The notes under the pieces were generated by a model. The model worked only from the letters and a program-made list of their open reading frames with translations, made no database searches and had not been told where the DNA came from. A stretch of 64,000 nt of DNA, taken from NCBI GenBank assembly GCA_033297205.1, contig MU859066.1, forward strand, positions 337,845-401,844. The letters are read 5' to 3'. Shown in pieces: positions 1 to 11,345 of the stretch (position 1 is its first letter; the number at the start of each line of letters is the position of its first letter). A program made the translations under genes and the position numbers. Source of the DNA: Pseudoneurospora amorphoporcata (taxonomy: Eukaryota > Ascomycota > Sordariomycetes > Sordariales > Sordariaceae).

Positions 1-3000
1 ATTGATGGTTGACGCTGATTCTTTGAACGACCACGCGGGGGGGAATCTTTCCAAGAGAATCGAGGAAGGTTATCGTGGAGGGGGCCTCCCGGGCTTTGCT
101 CATCCAAAATGGTTGGCCGAGTGACATGAGCTTCCTCATTGGGAGTTGTGAGCAATATTTCCGGTAAGCTGGCATCATAGCAATCACGATGATGCTTGGT
201 TCGATCTTGGCCAAGGATCTCATGATAATTAACTTGGATGTTCTCGTAGAACTGGCCCTCGCTACTTTGGCCATAACTGGAGTCGGTGGTCGACCTCTTG
301 CGCTGAGGAGGAGGAGGAGAGTCATCAGCTGGGATCTTCCATGACTCTGAATTGAAGTCACCTGAGCCACCAGGAGAATCGTGCTTGACAGATGTAGAGC
401 CGACGGCAGGTCTCGGAGTTTGGGTTTGAGATGAGCTTTCAGCCCCGGTTTGCGCCGCAGAGGCTTCGGTCATTGCGTGAGACTTCGAGGGGTGATGTTG
501 ATAACCTGGATCAGGGCTAACAACAGGTGTCGAAGGTTTCGGGGAATGCGTTTCCTCAGCTGGGATGTTTGAAGGCAGGGGCTCGACCACAGCTGGGCCA
601 TCTTGAGGAATATAATCAGCTGATCTGATGTCTCTAGGCCGATACTGTTGTGTTGTTAGTAAAATCCGCGTCGCTAAGGCATGGCCGAACTTACCGGGGA
701 ATTTCCGGCCTGGCCCTTTTCATCACCACCTGCTCGCTTCTTGCGATTATTGTTGCTGGCATCACCGTCCTCCCTAGGTAGTTTATAAGTGGAAGACCCG
801 CTCTTGGGAGGAAACTTGGCCAAGTTGCAGCATGGATAGCACAACTGGTGACGAGGAGGGACCTCCGTTCCTGAGGGGTAATGCTTATGGAATGGTTGGG
901 ATCGTATGGTGCCACATTGCGGGCACCAGTGGAACTTCTTGATATCATTGAGCGTCCTCTTGTTGGTGGTGTAAGGAACCAGGCTGAATTCCTGGTTCCG
1001 GTCAAGGCACCGACGACAGGTGCGGCAAAGACTACGTTGCGGTTCCTCCCCGGGACAGAGCCTGTTCCTGAAGTCAACGTAGCGCATGTCCCTGGGGCGA
1101 CTGCATGCGTAGCAATGTCGAGTTTTGTACTTGCAATCATAGACCTCCGGAAGAAGTCCTTGCAGATGACACTGAATGGAACGAATCTCGCCGTTGTCGT
1201 TGATGGCAGCGTCTGGGATCATTGCATGCCCGCCATGTGTAGTCTCCTTGCATGTTGATACAGAATCCTTGGCATGGTGGCAAGGTTGTTTGTTTCTCTG
1301 CTCTTTGGCCTGCTCGGTGGCCTGCTCGTTGGTGTGCTGACCAAGCTGCTCTTCAACATGCTCATGGTCCCGCTCATTCTGACCCTCATTAACCTGCACA
1401 TTGTGCTGCTTGTCGCAACTTTCATCAACCTTCTCGCCCGGCTGCTCGTGCGGATGCTTCTCGTTTACCGGACTCTTGGACATGGGTGCGGCGTTAGTAG
1501 ACTTTGAATGAGGGGGCATGACAGGGCCCACGGGGGTTGAGATACTCTTCTGAGAACTAGGTCGTAGCTGCACAGAAGCGGCGGCCGAGCTATTGATGAA
1601 GGAATCATGGCCGTTCTGTTGAATTTTTGAGGCCCTGGAAGTTGTGCGAGAAAGAACCCTTGAACTCGAACGAGAAGGAGCTCTTGACGCCATATGAGAA
1701 GGAGCCTTGGACACTGTAAGAGAAGAAGCCCTAGAAGCTGCACGAAATAATGCTCTAGGAGCTGTATGAGATGGTGCCCTAGTCGATGTATAAGAAGGCG
1801 CCCTAGATGTCGTGGGCGAAGAATCAATAGAAGCCCATGCCGAAGAAATGGTAGCAGCTGTAGTTGAAGTGTTTGTGCGCAATGCGGAAGGTGATCCCAT
1901 GGAAACCGATACTTCAGACTCCGTCTTAGATTTGCGCACAGTTGCCTGTGAAAGTGCATGGGGTTTCGTGGAGGCTGGTGAAGCAGGCATTGAAGGAGCT
2001 GTAAGCACCTGAGGCACAGCGGACTGAGACGATATTGAAGGTGCATCAGAAGATGTTTTTGGAGATGGGAACTCAAGTTTCTCCGGAGCACTCGAGCCCA
2101 GGGTTTGCTTCTGAGCCAAAATCATCTGGTAGTGAGCCTCAAACTTTTCGTACTTGGGTGGTGACAGCTTGATATCAACCAATCCACGGAGATGAGCATT
2201 GGACTTGACGAAACGAACTTGCCGGCGTGGAAGCTGCTTCGTAAACTGGCGGGGGTAAGAACGACCGTCGTGGACTCTCTTTGTCTGGTATTGATCGTCA
2301 TCTGAACCGCTGGAATGATCTCTCAGCGGTTCATCATTTGTGTTGGCCGTCTCCGCTGCAGAAGCAAACACAGACTCGTGATTGGATCTATCGTCGTCCT
2401 TTCGTCCACTCTGAGGCGCCCTCTGGCGTGTGGCCACCCTTTCCGAGCCGGAAGACTCAAGATCAGTATCTTCGCGCATGATCTTGTGTCTATAGCCCAT
2501 ATGATTGCGTAGGGACTCCGATTTGGCGGCGCTTGGGGAAGAGGAAGCAGAAGATCTAGCGCCCCGCTGGGTGGGAAGTTGGACGATGGTCCGCGAACGG
2601 CGAGCGGATTGGCTGCCGATGGAAGGTTCAGCGAAGTCATTGCGGCTATCTTGGAAGAGGGCATAGCGGCTATCGGACTCGAGAACCGCCTTGCTGGTGT
2701 GGCAATGTCGGTCTGAAGAGGGGTATTCCAAATCTTGGTCGTCCTCGTAATCCTAGTACTCGGACTCGTCCTCTTGGAAAGTATCTTCGGGATCCCGGGG
2801 CTCAGGGCTCTCTGGCCAAGCACCTGGATGTTCTGATCTTGTACGTGTTTTCTCTCGCGGATGACGACATCTTTTCTTTGAGGTTTTTGAGGTGCGTCGC
2901 GAGCGTCGGTCGGTGGAGGACTGCTCCCCAAGGCTGTTTGAGCTACTAGCCACAGTACTGTCAGGCCCCAATCGATCTTGTACCGTGATGTTCCGGAGTA

Positions 3001-3064
3001 ACCTGGCCACGCCCTTAACACTGAGCAGTGTGTCCACGATGGACGCATGCTTCTTGCGCGGCAT
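1..3064 (-). CDS. Cys-rich, low-complexity protein of unknown function (3' end outside window)
   Basis: I do not recognise the family. The start is the ATG at 3064 (an in-frame ATG also lies at 3142). The frame is open from 2752 to 695, apart from an in-frame TAG at 2750-2752. That TAG is either removed by an intron (for example 2713-2844, 132 nt, donor GTACAA, acceptor CTTCAG, frame kept) or is a real nonsense codon. A second intron, 645-694 (GTAAGT donor, TACTAAC branch, CAG), joins a 3' exon that stays open to base 1. The N-terminal part is basic and Ser-rich. The middle has seven degenerate octapeptide repeats of the type APSxTxSR (about 1620-1800) and a Q/E/N/H-rich stretch. The part coded near 780-1140 has paired Cys motifs (CYAC, CRTC, CPQC, CYPC) that suggest a zinc-binding module. 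Nuclear location is only a guess. Confidence 0.65.
645..694 (-). other. Intron near the 3' end of the Cys-rich gene
   Basis: 50-nt intron read on the minus strand: GTAAGT donor, TACTAAC branch site about 10 nt before a CAACAG acceptor. Removing it replaces the nearby stop at 674 with a frame that remains open to the window edge, which argues that this downstream frame is coding. Confidence 0.75.
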
Positions 3065-4423
3065 GGTGGTGCCGCGAGGGATTACTGTGGTTGAGAGTTG
3101 TTTCGTTGCTGGCAATACCAAACCGGGTTGGTTAGCTTGCAATTTTTGACCAGAGGGGAGGATTGTGTGTTAACAAGTGATCGAAACGTCAAGTGAAGGG
3201 TTAGAGCCCGGACCTCCTGGCGGCAATTCCCAGTAGCTTTTGATCGGTAAGACCGGCCGATGCCCTTTGAAATACCGACACTAAGGAGTGTCGCGGGCAA
3301 TTGAAGTCGTTCAGCGAGACGTGAAAGACGCCCGACACACAAACTGAGTGTCGATGCGGTCGTGTTTGCGAGACGGATAACTAAAGTAAAAGTGCGGATG
3401 GCTTACCTTGTCGCGTGTCAAGCGCGCCACACGTCTGACCGGACAGCGATCTTTGTTTACAGCCTCCTACGCCTCACAAGTTTAAACTCCAGGTGATTCT
3501 AAGATGGTTGTTCTGTCGCGGATTTAGTATCCTGCGGAAAGGTATACGCGAAGAAAAGTGCAAATAAAGGAGAGACGTGGGATGGCGAAGAGAGATAGCC
3601 AGAATGATGTAACTGAGGAAAACTGACCGAGAAGTTATAGAAAATTGGTTTACTCAATTGCTTTGTGCAAGCAGTAGAGGTAGATGGCGTATGGCGAAGG
3701 GAAAAGAGGGGAGGACGACGGAAGGTGCGGTGCATAGGATGTCAGAAACCGTGGAAGTACCCCGCCGCGCGTGTGGTGTAACCTGTAGGTACGGTAACGA
3801 TTTGAAATCGCTTGGAACAATAGAAAATTAACTGCGTCAGTCAGTTGAAAGGATCGAGATGTCGAAAAATTGCAGGTTTGCCACAGACAGCAGAGACGCG
3901 TAAGTAGGAAGATGATTTTAGCGGCTGAAGAGCAAAGGGGTCAAGTGGAGGGTTAATTGAGAAGAGGACGGGGAGCAAACGCGTTTTGTAACTTGAAAGC
4001 GGAACGCGTTGATAACTAATACTCTCGGGAAGATGGCGGCATGACAATGGTCTAGAATCGTGAACTAAAGGATCGAGTTCGGACGAAAACCCAGAGGATC
4101 CTTGGCCGGTCTATATCGATACGGAGCGCCAATACGAAACGCTGTTAGTACCACTCTAGAAAGGCGGGAATAGCTTCAACTTTGTCCCAAACCGCTGCCG
4201 ACGAGTCTCAATTAGACTTGTTCATCTTCATTCCACAAATAATAAATGGCAAGAGAAGGCTGACTCACAAGAAGTTAATGAAAATGATTCATATTCACTC
4301 CAACGCAGACGCTAATTTATACAGTGCCATCCCGGCTTTTTCTTTTCACCCATCCGGTTTAAAACAGTAAATAGCTTTAAAAATCATCTATAGATCCGCA
4401 GATGCCCCGTCCATGTGACCCTC
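3065..4423. other. Intergenic region upstream of the Cys-rich gene and downstream of STT3
   Basis: About 1.36 kb with no ORF that looks like protein. It should hold the promoter of the Cys-rich gene and the STT3 3' UTR. A small perfect inverted repeat, CGACACT-aagg-AGTGTCG, lies near 3276-3293; I attach no function to it. Confidence 0.5.
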
Positions 4424-7101
4424 TCAGTCTACGCGCAGGACCCGAGGTCCCTTCTTCTTGATTACCTTCTTCTTCTTCTGGCCGCGCTCAAAAGCGGAAG
4501 CAGAAGCATGGTCACGGCCCAGATTATCGAGGTCCTTGACCTTGTAAATACGGATAATCCAGTTTTCACTCGTGAAAGCCTCCTCGATGCTGTTGAGAAC
4601 CGGGCCGCCGTCATCGGGAAGGCGGACACCACGGACGCGATCTTGAGCCTGCCCAGGGGGGAAGAGGTTGTTGTAGTTATGATACGACATCTTGTACCTG
4701 TGAATCAGTTAGTATCAGAAGCGGCTATGGAAGAAGGGTTGTACTCACATCAAGCTGTTCTTCATGGTGTCGGTAGCCCCGGCATCGACACGGTATTCAC
4801 CGCGCGGCGTAAAGAACTCGCGCTCCTTGACCTCGTCAGGCCAAATACCCTCAGCAATACGGACCATCCAAAGGAACTTGTTGATATCGTCGCCGGAGTA
4901 TCCCAAAAGGCCACCGAAAACAACCAAGATATAATCCACCTCGTGCTGGCGCATTATGGGATAGCTGACTTCCTCGCGCGAGGCCATGGCCTTGCCAACA
5001 GTCGCGATATGTGTGTTGTTCCAGGTGTTGTTGTCGACAAGCGTGGGACGGTCGGCCATGCCGCCAATCTGGTAGCCATAATCCCACCAAGACATGATCT
5101 TGGCATCATCCTTAGTGTTTTGGCGCAGCCACTGATACGCCTCACGATAATCGTCAATGATATGCTGGCTACCATCAGGCATCCTGCTGGCCAAGACGAC
5201 TGATGGTGACGAATAGGCGTTCGAAGTGACCCATGTGCAGTGAGCGACAAACATCAGCAGATAGGCGGTCATGGCGCCAGCAACGGTGACCTTGGAGAAG
5301 GTCGCATAGATGCCGATATATGGCTTGCTCGACGCCCTAAGACCCGGCTTTGATACCTTCTTGGAGGTACCGTCGGTAGGTTCCTCAACAAGATGCTCCT
5401 CCGGGATGGGTGACTTAGCCTTAAGATATGTGTCAAGGATAGTGGAGAGCGCAATGGCCGCCGCAACGCAAACAACGGGGGTGAGCGTCAACATGAGACG
5501 AACCATGACACCAGCGAAGTAACTACCAAACAAGGCGTAAACAATGACAAATACGTGCTCATCGGCCAGCTTCTGGTAGCACAGATAGATACCAGCGGGC
5601 AAGAGCCAGATGAGCATGTTGAGGTCGAAGAAGAAGGCGGGCCATGCTGTGGGCTGATGTTCGGAAACTGAGGCAATGATGGGAATGTGAATCTTGGCAT
5701 ATCCCGTATCCCACAAAGAGTAGAAACGACCACCCCAGGGAGCAATGTAACCAGCGCTGGTAGCAATGACAAGACCGGTGAGGCCAATGCCAAAGACACT
5801 TCCAGCAAAGACCCACAAGAAGGTCTGGAACTGGCGGCTGGGAATCGCCGAGCGAACGTAGTCGAGGAAAGCCAAAAGCTGGAGGAAGCCAAAGATACCT
5901 GCCAGGTGTTAGTCAACGACTCGAAAAGGAGGGCTAATCAAGTCAACGTACCCAAAGCAGGCATGTGCTCGCTGGTCTTGACGGGCAGGAAACCAACAAA
6001 GGGAATCTGCATGCTGGCCAATGTTCCCAACGCATACCAGCTGGTATACGAAACATAAAGTCGAGTGCTGTAGCGGCCCATGCAGATGAGAACAAAGGCG
6101 TGAAGGGGAAGGAGACAGGTAATGAAGGCATAACCGCCCCAGGAAGCAACCATGTAACCGTAGAAGAGGGCGCAGAGAGCTCCCCAAAGCATGGATCCGA
6201 GCTTGAGAGCCTTAATCCACAGATAGAAGGTGAAGACCAGCAGGAAAATGGCAATGGCTTCGTTGTCGTAACTGCCAGCAACCGAACGAGAGATATAGCC
6301 AGGGGCGATACCCATGAAGATAGCGGCAAGAAGACCGGCGGACGAAGACGGGGTCATCTCGTTGGTGAGGAGGTAAGCGGCGTAAGCAGTAAGACCTGAA
6401 AAGGCCGGCGCGAGGAGGACGCAGACATTCCGGATGTCGACGGGAATCGAAAGGGCCCTCAGAGCATGGTAAATGACACCGCTGGTAACCATGAGGCCGG
6501 GATAGAGGGTGCCCCCGGTGACGCGGCCCAGGGGATGCCATGTCCGATCATCGAACCAGTCCCAGAACTTGTAGAATCCATTTGCGACCAAGTATTTTGT
6601 CGCTCTGAAGTTGAACCAGGGATCGACTACACGGGTGTTAGTGATGCGGTTTCGTAAGAATATCGGTGTTGTTGTCGCGCTTGGGGAGATAGTAGGTGTT
6701 GTAGATTGGGGAAGGAAACAAGCTTATAGCCCGGGAACTGACATTCGTGGATGATTGATTCGAAACCTGGTTGCAAGCAAGCAATTAGCATTCATGAACA
6801 TCAAGAAAAAAGACCATGGACTCAAATTATAAGGTCCATTGAACACTTGGGGCAAGGGATAGCTTCGAGGACGGCGTTGAGGGTCTTTGTGATGTTGCTG
6901 CCCAGCTCGTCCGGAGCTGCAGTCTGCCACGCATGTTCCATGTCAAGGAAGCTGGGGACCGGGAGGCTTACGAATAACAGAAAACAGGCGGCTTGAAATA
7001 GCAGCACCGGCGATAAGCAAGAGAATAATCACCCGCAGCAATGTGCGAGTGCTATCCCCTTTGCCCGCAACGGCGAGACGTTCTAGGGAATCGGCCGACA
7101 T
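4424..7101 (-). CDS. stt3: STT3, catalytic subunit of the oligosaccharyltransferase
   Basis: Transfers the lipid-linked oligosaccharide to Asn in NxS/T sequons in the ER lumen. Five exons: 6972-7101, 6743-6766, 5952-6626, 4749-5898 and 4424-4697, giving 750 residues (yeast Stt3 is 718). The catalytic WWDYG motif falls at about 547-551. An acidic residue in the first luminal loop (HEFDPWFNF, Asp53) and the luminal SVSEHQPT stretch also match the family. There are many hydrophobic membrane segments, a NNTWNNT site after WWDYG that is probably itself glycosylated, and a Lys-rich C-terminal tail. The start is the ATG at 7101, followed by a short N-tail and the first membrane helix. Exon 2 is only 24 nt. 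All introns have GT-AG ends, and the 53-nt intron 3 has an obvious CTAAC branch site. Identification is secure. Confidence 0.96.
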
Positions 7102-8238
7102 GATGGCCGTGATCTGATGGTTTGTGCTTCCTCGCGGAGGTGCAGGTTGTTGCAGAGGTTCGCTGTCATTGACGGACTGGTGGAGGTCCAGCCAGAAGGT
7201 CCAATCCCAATGCGCCCGCGACAAGAGGACAGTTGGAGCTTCCACCACCTCATCACAGAGACACAGACCTGGTCCATGCTTGGCACGCATCACGCCAAGA
7301 CTCGCTAGCACCATCCTGTGCCATTCTGCCGGGCGGTCAGAGTCAAATAATAAGTCCGTTTGACTTCCCCCCCGCTGTCGATGTTCATATGTTGGTCCAA
7401 AACATGTGCCAGGATGTGAAGTATGGTAGAAAAATTGGTGGTGATACTCTTCCATATAGTTCATATTCCACAAGACTGCTCTTGGTAGGCAATCAGTTTA
7501 TGGTGGTAGGGGCATGGTGCTTGTACACTTTGGACATGACGACAATTGATAGTGTATGAAAGGGGATTCAGGGGTGTCAACAAACATGACTGAGATGGAC
7601 AGCCAAGAGCCGCAAAAGGCACAGAATTCACGTAAGCAAGTAATTCGTGAGGTATGAAGTGAGCACTGCACAAATAACTAGAATGCATCACAATCCGCCC
7701 AAGCCCAACAAAGGCAATAGCAATACGATCGTCACTCCGAGACCAAGAGAACGGCAGGACATCGTCAAGGCAGTCAAAGGACCAAGGACGGATACGTTCT
7801 TGAAGCAGCCCTGAAAAGATCCCCATCCAGATAACTGTGCTCTTTTCTAGGCAACTATGTGTATCTGGCTACAACGAGCAACCCCAAAGAAGCCGTGGTG
7901 TGGCACAGAGGAACCCGAACCATGGGCCCCCTTCGTGCAATCTTCGAACAGAACAGCATCCGGCCGGGGGAGTCGTCAGGCATCCAACGTGGGTATCATC
8001 AGGACGATCCGTCCGCGGTGGTGGTGATGGTGGTGGTTCAGCCCGTGGCATTCATTTTCGGCAGCTATGGAGCTACCTAGCCGGATCAAGATTTCGTTGA
8101 CCTCGTTGATAGCACCCAAAAACCCGTTCAAGCATGCTCCTTTGATGATGCAGTGTGTCGAGTGCGAAATCCTTTTTCAAAACCGCGCCGCCTGTTTAGA
8201 TACCCACAACCAACCCCTTAACCCCAGAAGAAACACAT
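7102..8238. other. Intergenic region between STT3 and L35
   Basis: About 1.1 kb. It holds the STT3 promoter and leader and the L35 3' UTR, since both genes are on the minus strand. No coding-like ORF, RNA gene or repeat recognised. Confidence 0.5.
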
Positions 8239-9064
8239 TTAAGCGGCCTGGAAACACACGTGTTAGCATGGTTCCTGTCCTTCCTGCTTGGATCGGCGTT
8301 TGGCAACCGCTGAGGCTGGAGGGAGACTTTGTGTCTCCCGTCCATCAAACCCGGCGCATTGTATATCGTACCTTGACGGCGAACTTGCGGAGGGGGAAGT
8401 GGGTGGCGCGCTTCTTGGTCTTCTCAAGAGTGCGGGAAGCGTCCTCCTTGGAAAGACGGCGGCGGATAGCGCGGGTCTGCTTGGCGCGGAGGTCAAGAGG
8501 GAGGTACTTCTTGTTCTTGTAGAAGAGACGGAGCTGAGCCCTCTGCTTGGCGTTGATGATGGTGAGGACACGAGCGATCGACTTGCGGAGGTCGTGGCTG
8601 TAAAGAGATGCGCCTGTCAGCCAACTCGTTCATTCCCCCCGGATATTCCCAAAGATTCGTCCAAGTCCCCATATCACGTTCTCGGTGTGGCTCGCGGTGA
8701 ATCGGCGGGTGCGGGAGCGGAATCGACGTACATCTTGTTGAGCTTGGTGCCGGAAGAGACGATCTTCTGGATGCGAAGCTGACCCAACTCAGTCTTCAGC
8801 TCACCGAGCTGCTTGGTGAGCTCGTCCTTGTTCTTGGACCACAGAGCGCCGGCCTTGACCTTTCCAGAAGACTGTAACATTTTGAAGTCAGCCAATGCAC
8901 CTCGTCGCCAAAAACCTCAAAAGTCTACCACCAGTTGGCGACTGCGACATCGCTGCAAATGAGATCATCTGCAACGTGCAGCCATTGCCAAAGATGACAT
9001 CGATGAAATTGACAGCATAACAGTGCCCAAGCCACCGTCGGACATGTAGGGCCGTACGTACCAT
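8239..9064 (-). CDS. rpl35: 60S ribosomal protein L35 (uL29 family)
   Basis: Cytosolic large-subunit protein that binds 25S rRNA near the peptide exit tunnel. Four exons: 9062-9064, 8732-8871, 8372-8597 and 8239-8247, giving 125 residues, the usual length. The protein begins MSSGKVKAG and contains HDLRKSIARVLTIIN, KKYLPLDLRAKQTRAIRRR and KRATHFPLRKFAVK, all typical of eukaryotic L35. Two features are unusual. Exon 1 contributes only the ATG, directly followed by GTACGT. The last exon codes only Ala-Ala-stop after a CAG acceptor. Intron 1 is 190 nt with a CTGAC branch site. The gene is divergent from ribosomal protein L6, and the two starts are separated by 355 bp, so a shared promoter is likely. 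Confidence 0.95.
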
Positions 9065-9419
9065 CTTGAATGTGATTGACGTCGAGCTTGAAGGACGTTG
9101 GGTGAGTAGGGCTTGACCACGACAAGTATCAAAGGATCGCGGTCTTCAGGCTCTCGCTATCCAACAAAATCTGAGAGGTGTGGATGCGCAAAATCGCAGG
9201 CAGGGCGGAAAACCCTACCGTTTCCGAGATGGCCCGTGCGCTGCCGCCTGCCAAAGGTGGCCGGTCCCGCAAATTCCAAATGCGGTTAGCTTGGGGTTTG
9301 GGTCTTTTCGTAACATGCACACAACCGGGGCCACTCCAACATTTCTAAAATCTCGAGCAGCAGTCAGGAAGTTGACGACGATTCTGCACTAACCTCACCA
9401 CCCAGCCAAAGTCCACACA
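9065..9419. promoter_or_regulatory. Shared bidirectional promoter of L35 and L6
   Basis: 355 bp between divergent ribosomal protein start codons. It contains AAAACCCTA at 9209-9217, close to the telo-box/Tbf1-type site ARCCCTAA found in ribosomal protein promoters of other fungi and in plants. Assigning Tbf1 or coordinated control is inference; the sequence shows only the motif and the arrangement. Confidence 0.6.
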
Positions 9420-10366
9420 ATGTCGTCCGCGGCAGCTCCCCAGACGAAGACCTTTGGCAAGGCGACCCGGACGGTCCCTCACTCGTCCGAGAAGGCCCAG
9501 AAATGGTACCCTGCTGAGGATGAGGCCCAGCCTCGCAAGGTACGTGCATGCACAAGTTTTCCGGGCGGCCTGCGACGATTTTGGCGAAGTATCGCGAGAT
9601 GCACTTGGTGGAATTGCGGCCGAATTGGCGGTTATCGATTTGGCGGCCGAGATGGGGGCAACTGGGGCGCAAGTGGAGGGCAGCAGGACTTGCTGCGATT
9701 TTAGGACTTGGGGCCGAAAAGTGCATCTCATGGAGGCAACGACAAAGGCGGACGGGCTGCCAAAACTCCAAACTCTGCGAAAACGACATGTTCTAACCAC
9801 GATATTCTCTACAGGTCCGCAAGGCCATCCGCCAGTGGTCTCCCCGCAGCACCCTCGTGCCCGGCACCGTCCTGATCCTCCTCGCTGGCCGTTTCCGTGG
9901 CAAGCGCGTCGTCCTCCTCAAGGCTCTCGACCAGGGTGTCCTTCTCGTCACCGGCCCCTTCAAGATCAACGGTGTTCCCCTTCGTCGCGTCAACGCCCGC
10001 TACGTCATCGCCACTTCCCAGAAAGTCGATCTCGCTGGCATCGACGAGGCCAAGATCAACGAGATTGCTCAGCCCAAGTACTTCACCGCTGAGAAGTCCA
10101 AGGAGAAGGCCGGTGAGGAGGCTTTCTTCAAGCAGGGCGAGAAGCCCCAGGTACGACCACACATGTCCGAGAAGCTGGAAGACGGGGCGTACAATGCTGA
10201 CATCGTGTTGCAGAAGAAGGACGTTTCCAGCAGCCGCGTTGCCGACCAGAAGGCCATCGATAAGGCCCTCATCGCCAACATCAAGAAGGTCGAGTTCCTC
10301 GCCAGCTACCTCGCCTCTTCTTTCACCCTCCGCAAGGGTGACAAGCCCCACGAGATGAAGTGGTAA
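9420..10366 (+). CDS. rpl6: 60S ribosomal protein L6 (eL6 family)
   Basis: Cytosolic large-subunit protein. Three exons: 9420-9539, 9815-10150 and 10214-10366, giving 202 residues. The core matches eL6: STLVPGTVLILLAGRFRGKRVV, LLVTGPFKINGVPLRRV, then VADQKAIDKALIANIKK and a C-terminus like PHEMKW. The ATG at 9420 starts MSSAAAPQTKTFGKA. Intron 1 is 275 nt (GTACGT donor, CTACAG acceptor). Intron 2, 10151-10213, is 63 nt with no in-frame stop, so reading through it would insert 21 residues; the family alignment and the CTGAC...TTGCAG end show it is spliced. Confidence 0.95.
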
Positions 10367-11345
10367 ATTATGAGCTTGGGTGCTAGGGGAGTGCATGCGG
10401 GAGCGGTTCGCGGTATGGCTCGGCCAATTGCATTTGGACGTTAAGGGTTCTCGGGTCCATTACGGCGTCTGTAATGAGGGTTTTACAGTCATCAGGAAGA
10501 TAAAATACGGCTTTCGGGTTTGCAGAGGATACGGGCCACGAGCGAAACTCGATCTCATGAACGACATTGGGGACGCTCCATGGCAATAATGTCCAGGGGG
10601 CTCGTGAAGGCGCTCGACTCTCGCAGATAGCCTGTTACTCCTGATATCGCACCAAACCACGCGATTAGGGATCCGTCCAAAGAGCGGAAGATCAATACCT
10701 ACGGATGCTATTCGCTACGCCTGCCGCACATTCGATCCTTGATATTTTTGTGTGTTATTATGTGTGCGACTTGCGCTTCCCATTACGTCGGTGTTGAATT
10801 GCACATTTCACGTACATATCAGTGAACCTCTATGACGACTATATGGGTCGTGTAAACATTACCTACCTTAGTCTTACCCTTTCCCCTTGAACCCTATGAT
10901 ATCTCGTCCTTGCTGCCTCTTTCTATGCTGTCCCGGTCATGACCAAGTTATCCAGAATACAACATCAACTATCGAGGTTGTGAACCAGTTCCCTTGGTCA
11001 CAAATATTATCAATGTCTGTCACTGTCCAGACGGGCGAACGGTGCGGTCCGAAGACATCTCGCGTGTTGATTGTATGAACCTTGATGTCACGCTTGGCCT
11101 ACCTAGACCCCTTCATACGATGTGCATCAGCTGCCAGCGCCGAGGCATTGACACCAGTCATGTACCTACCTCTAGGGTGACAATTACCGTCGGGTCATAT
11201 GCACTGCAAAGCCTTATCTTCAGCTCTAATTGACCTGCTGCAGCTCAGCTGAGTCGGTTGAGGCCGCTACGGTACAGCGAGTATGTAATTAGGGCGGCTT
11301 CCATTAGGCAACTGAACTTCGCCTACTAAGTCTAGACTAGCCAAG
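10367..11345. other. Region downstream of L6
   Basis: About 1 kb with no coding-like ORF. It contains the L6 3' UTR and then sequence leading to the MITE-like element. Nothing else recognised. Confidence 0.5.

Noticed and set aside
1465..2091. Minus-strand ORF of 208 codons, Leu/Arg-rich
   Set aside because: Alternative frame of the repeat region of the Cys-rich gene.
4415..5203. Plus-strand ORF of 262 codons
   Set aside because: It lies antisense to STT3 exons 4 and 5, whose conserved motifs fix the coding strand.
9540..9814. Possible snoRNA in the long first intron of L6
   Set aside because: I looked for C/D box and H/ACA patterns and saw no convincing pair with a closing stem.
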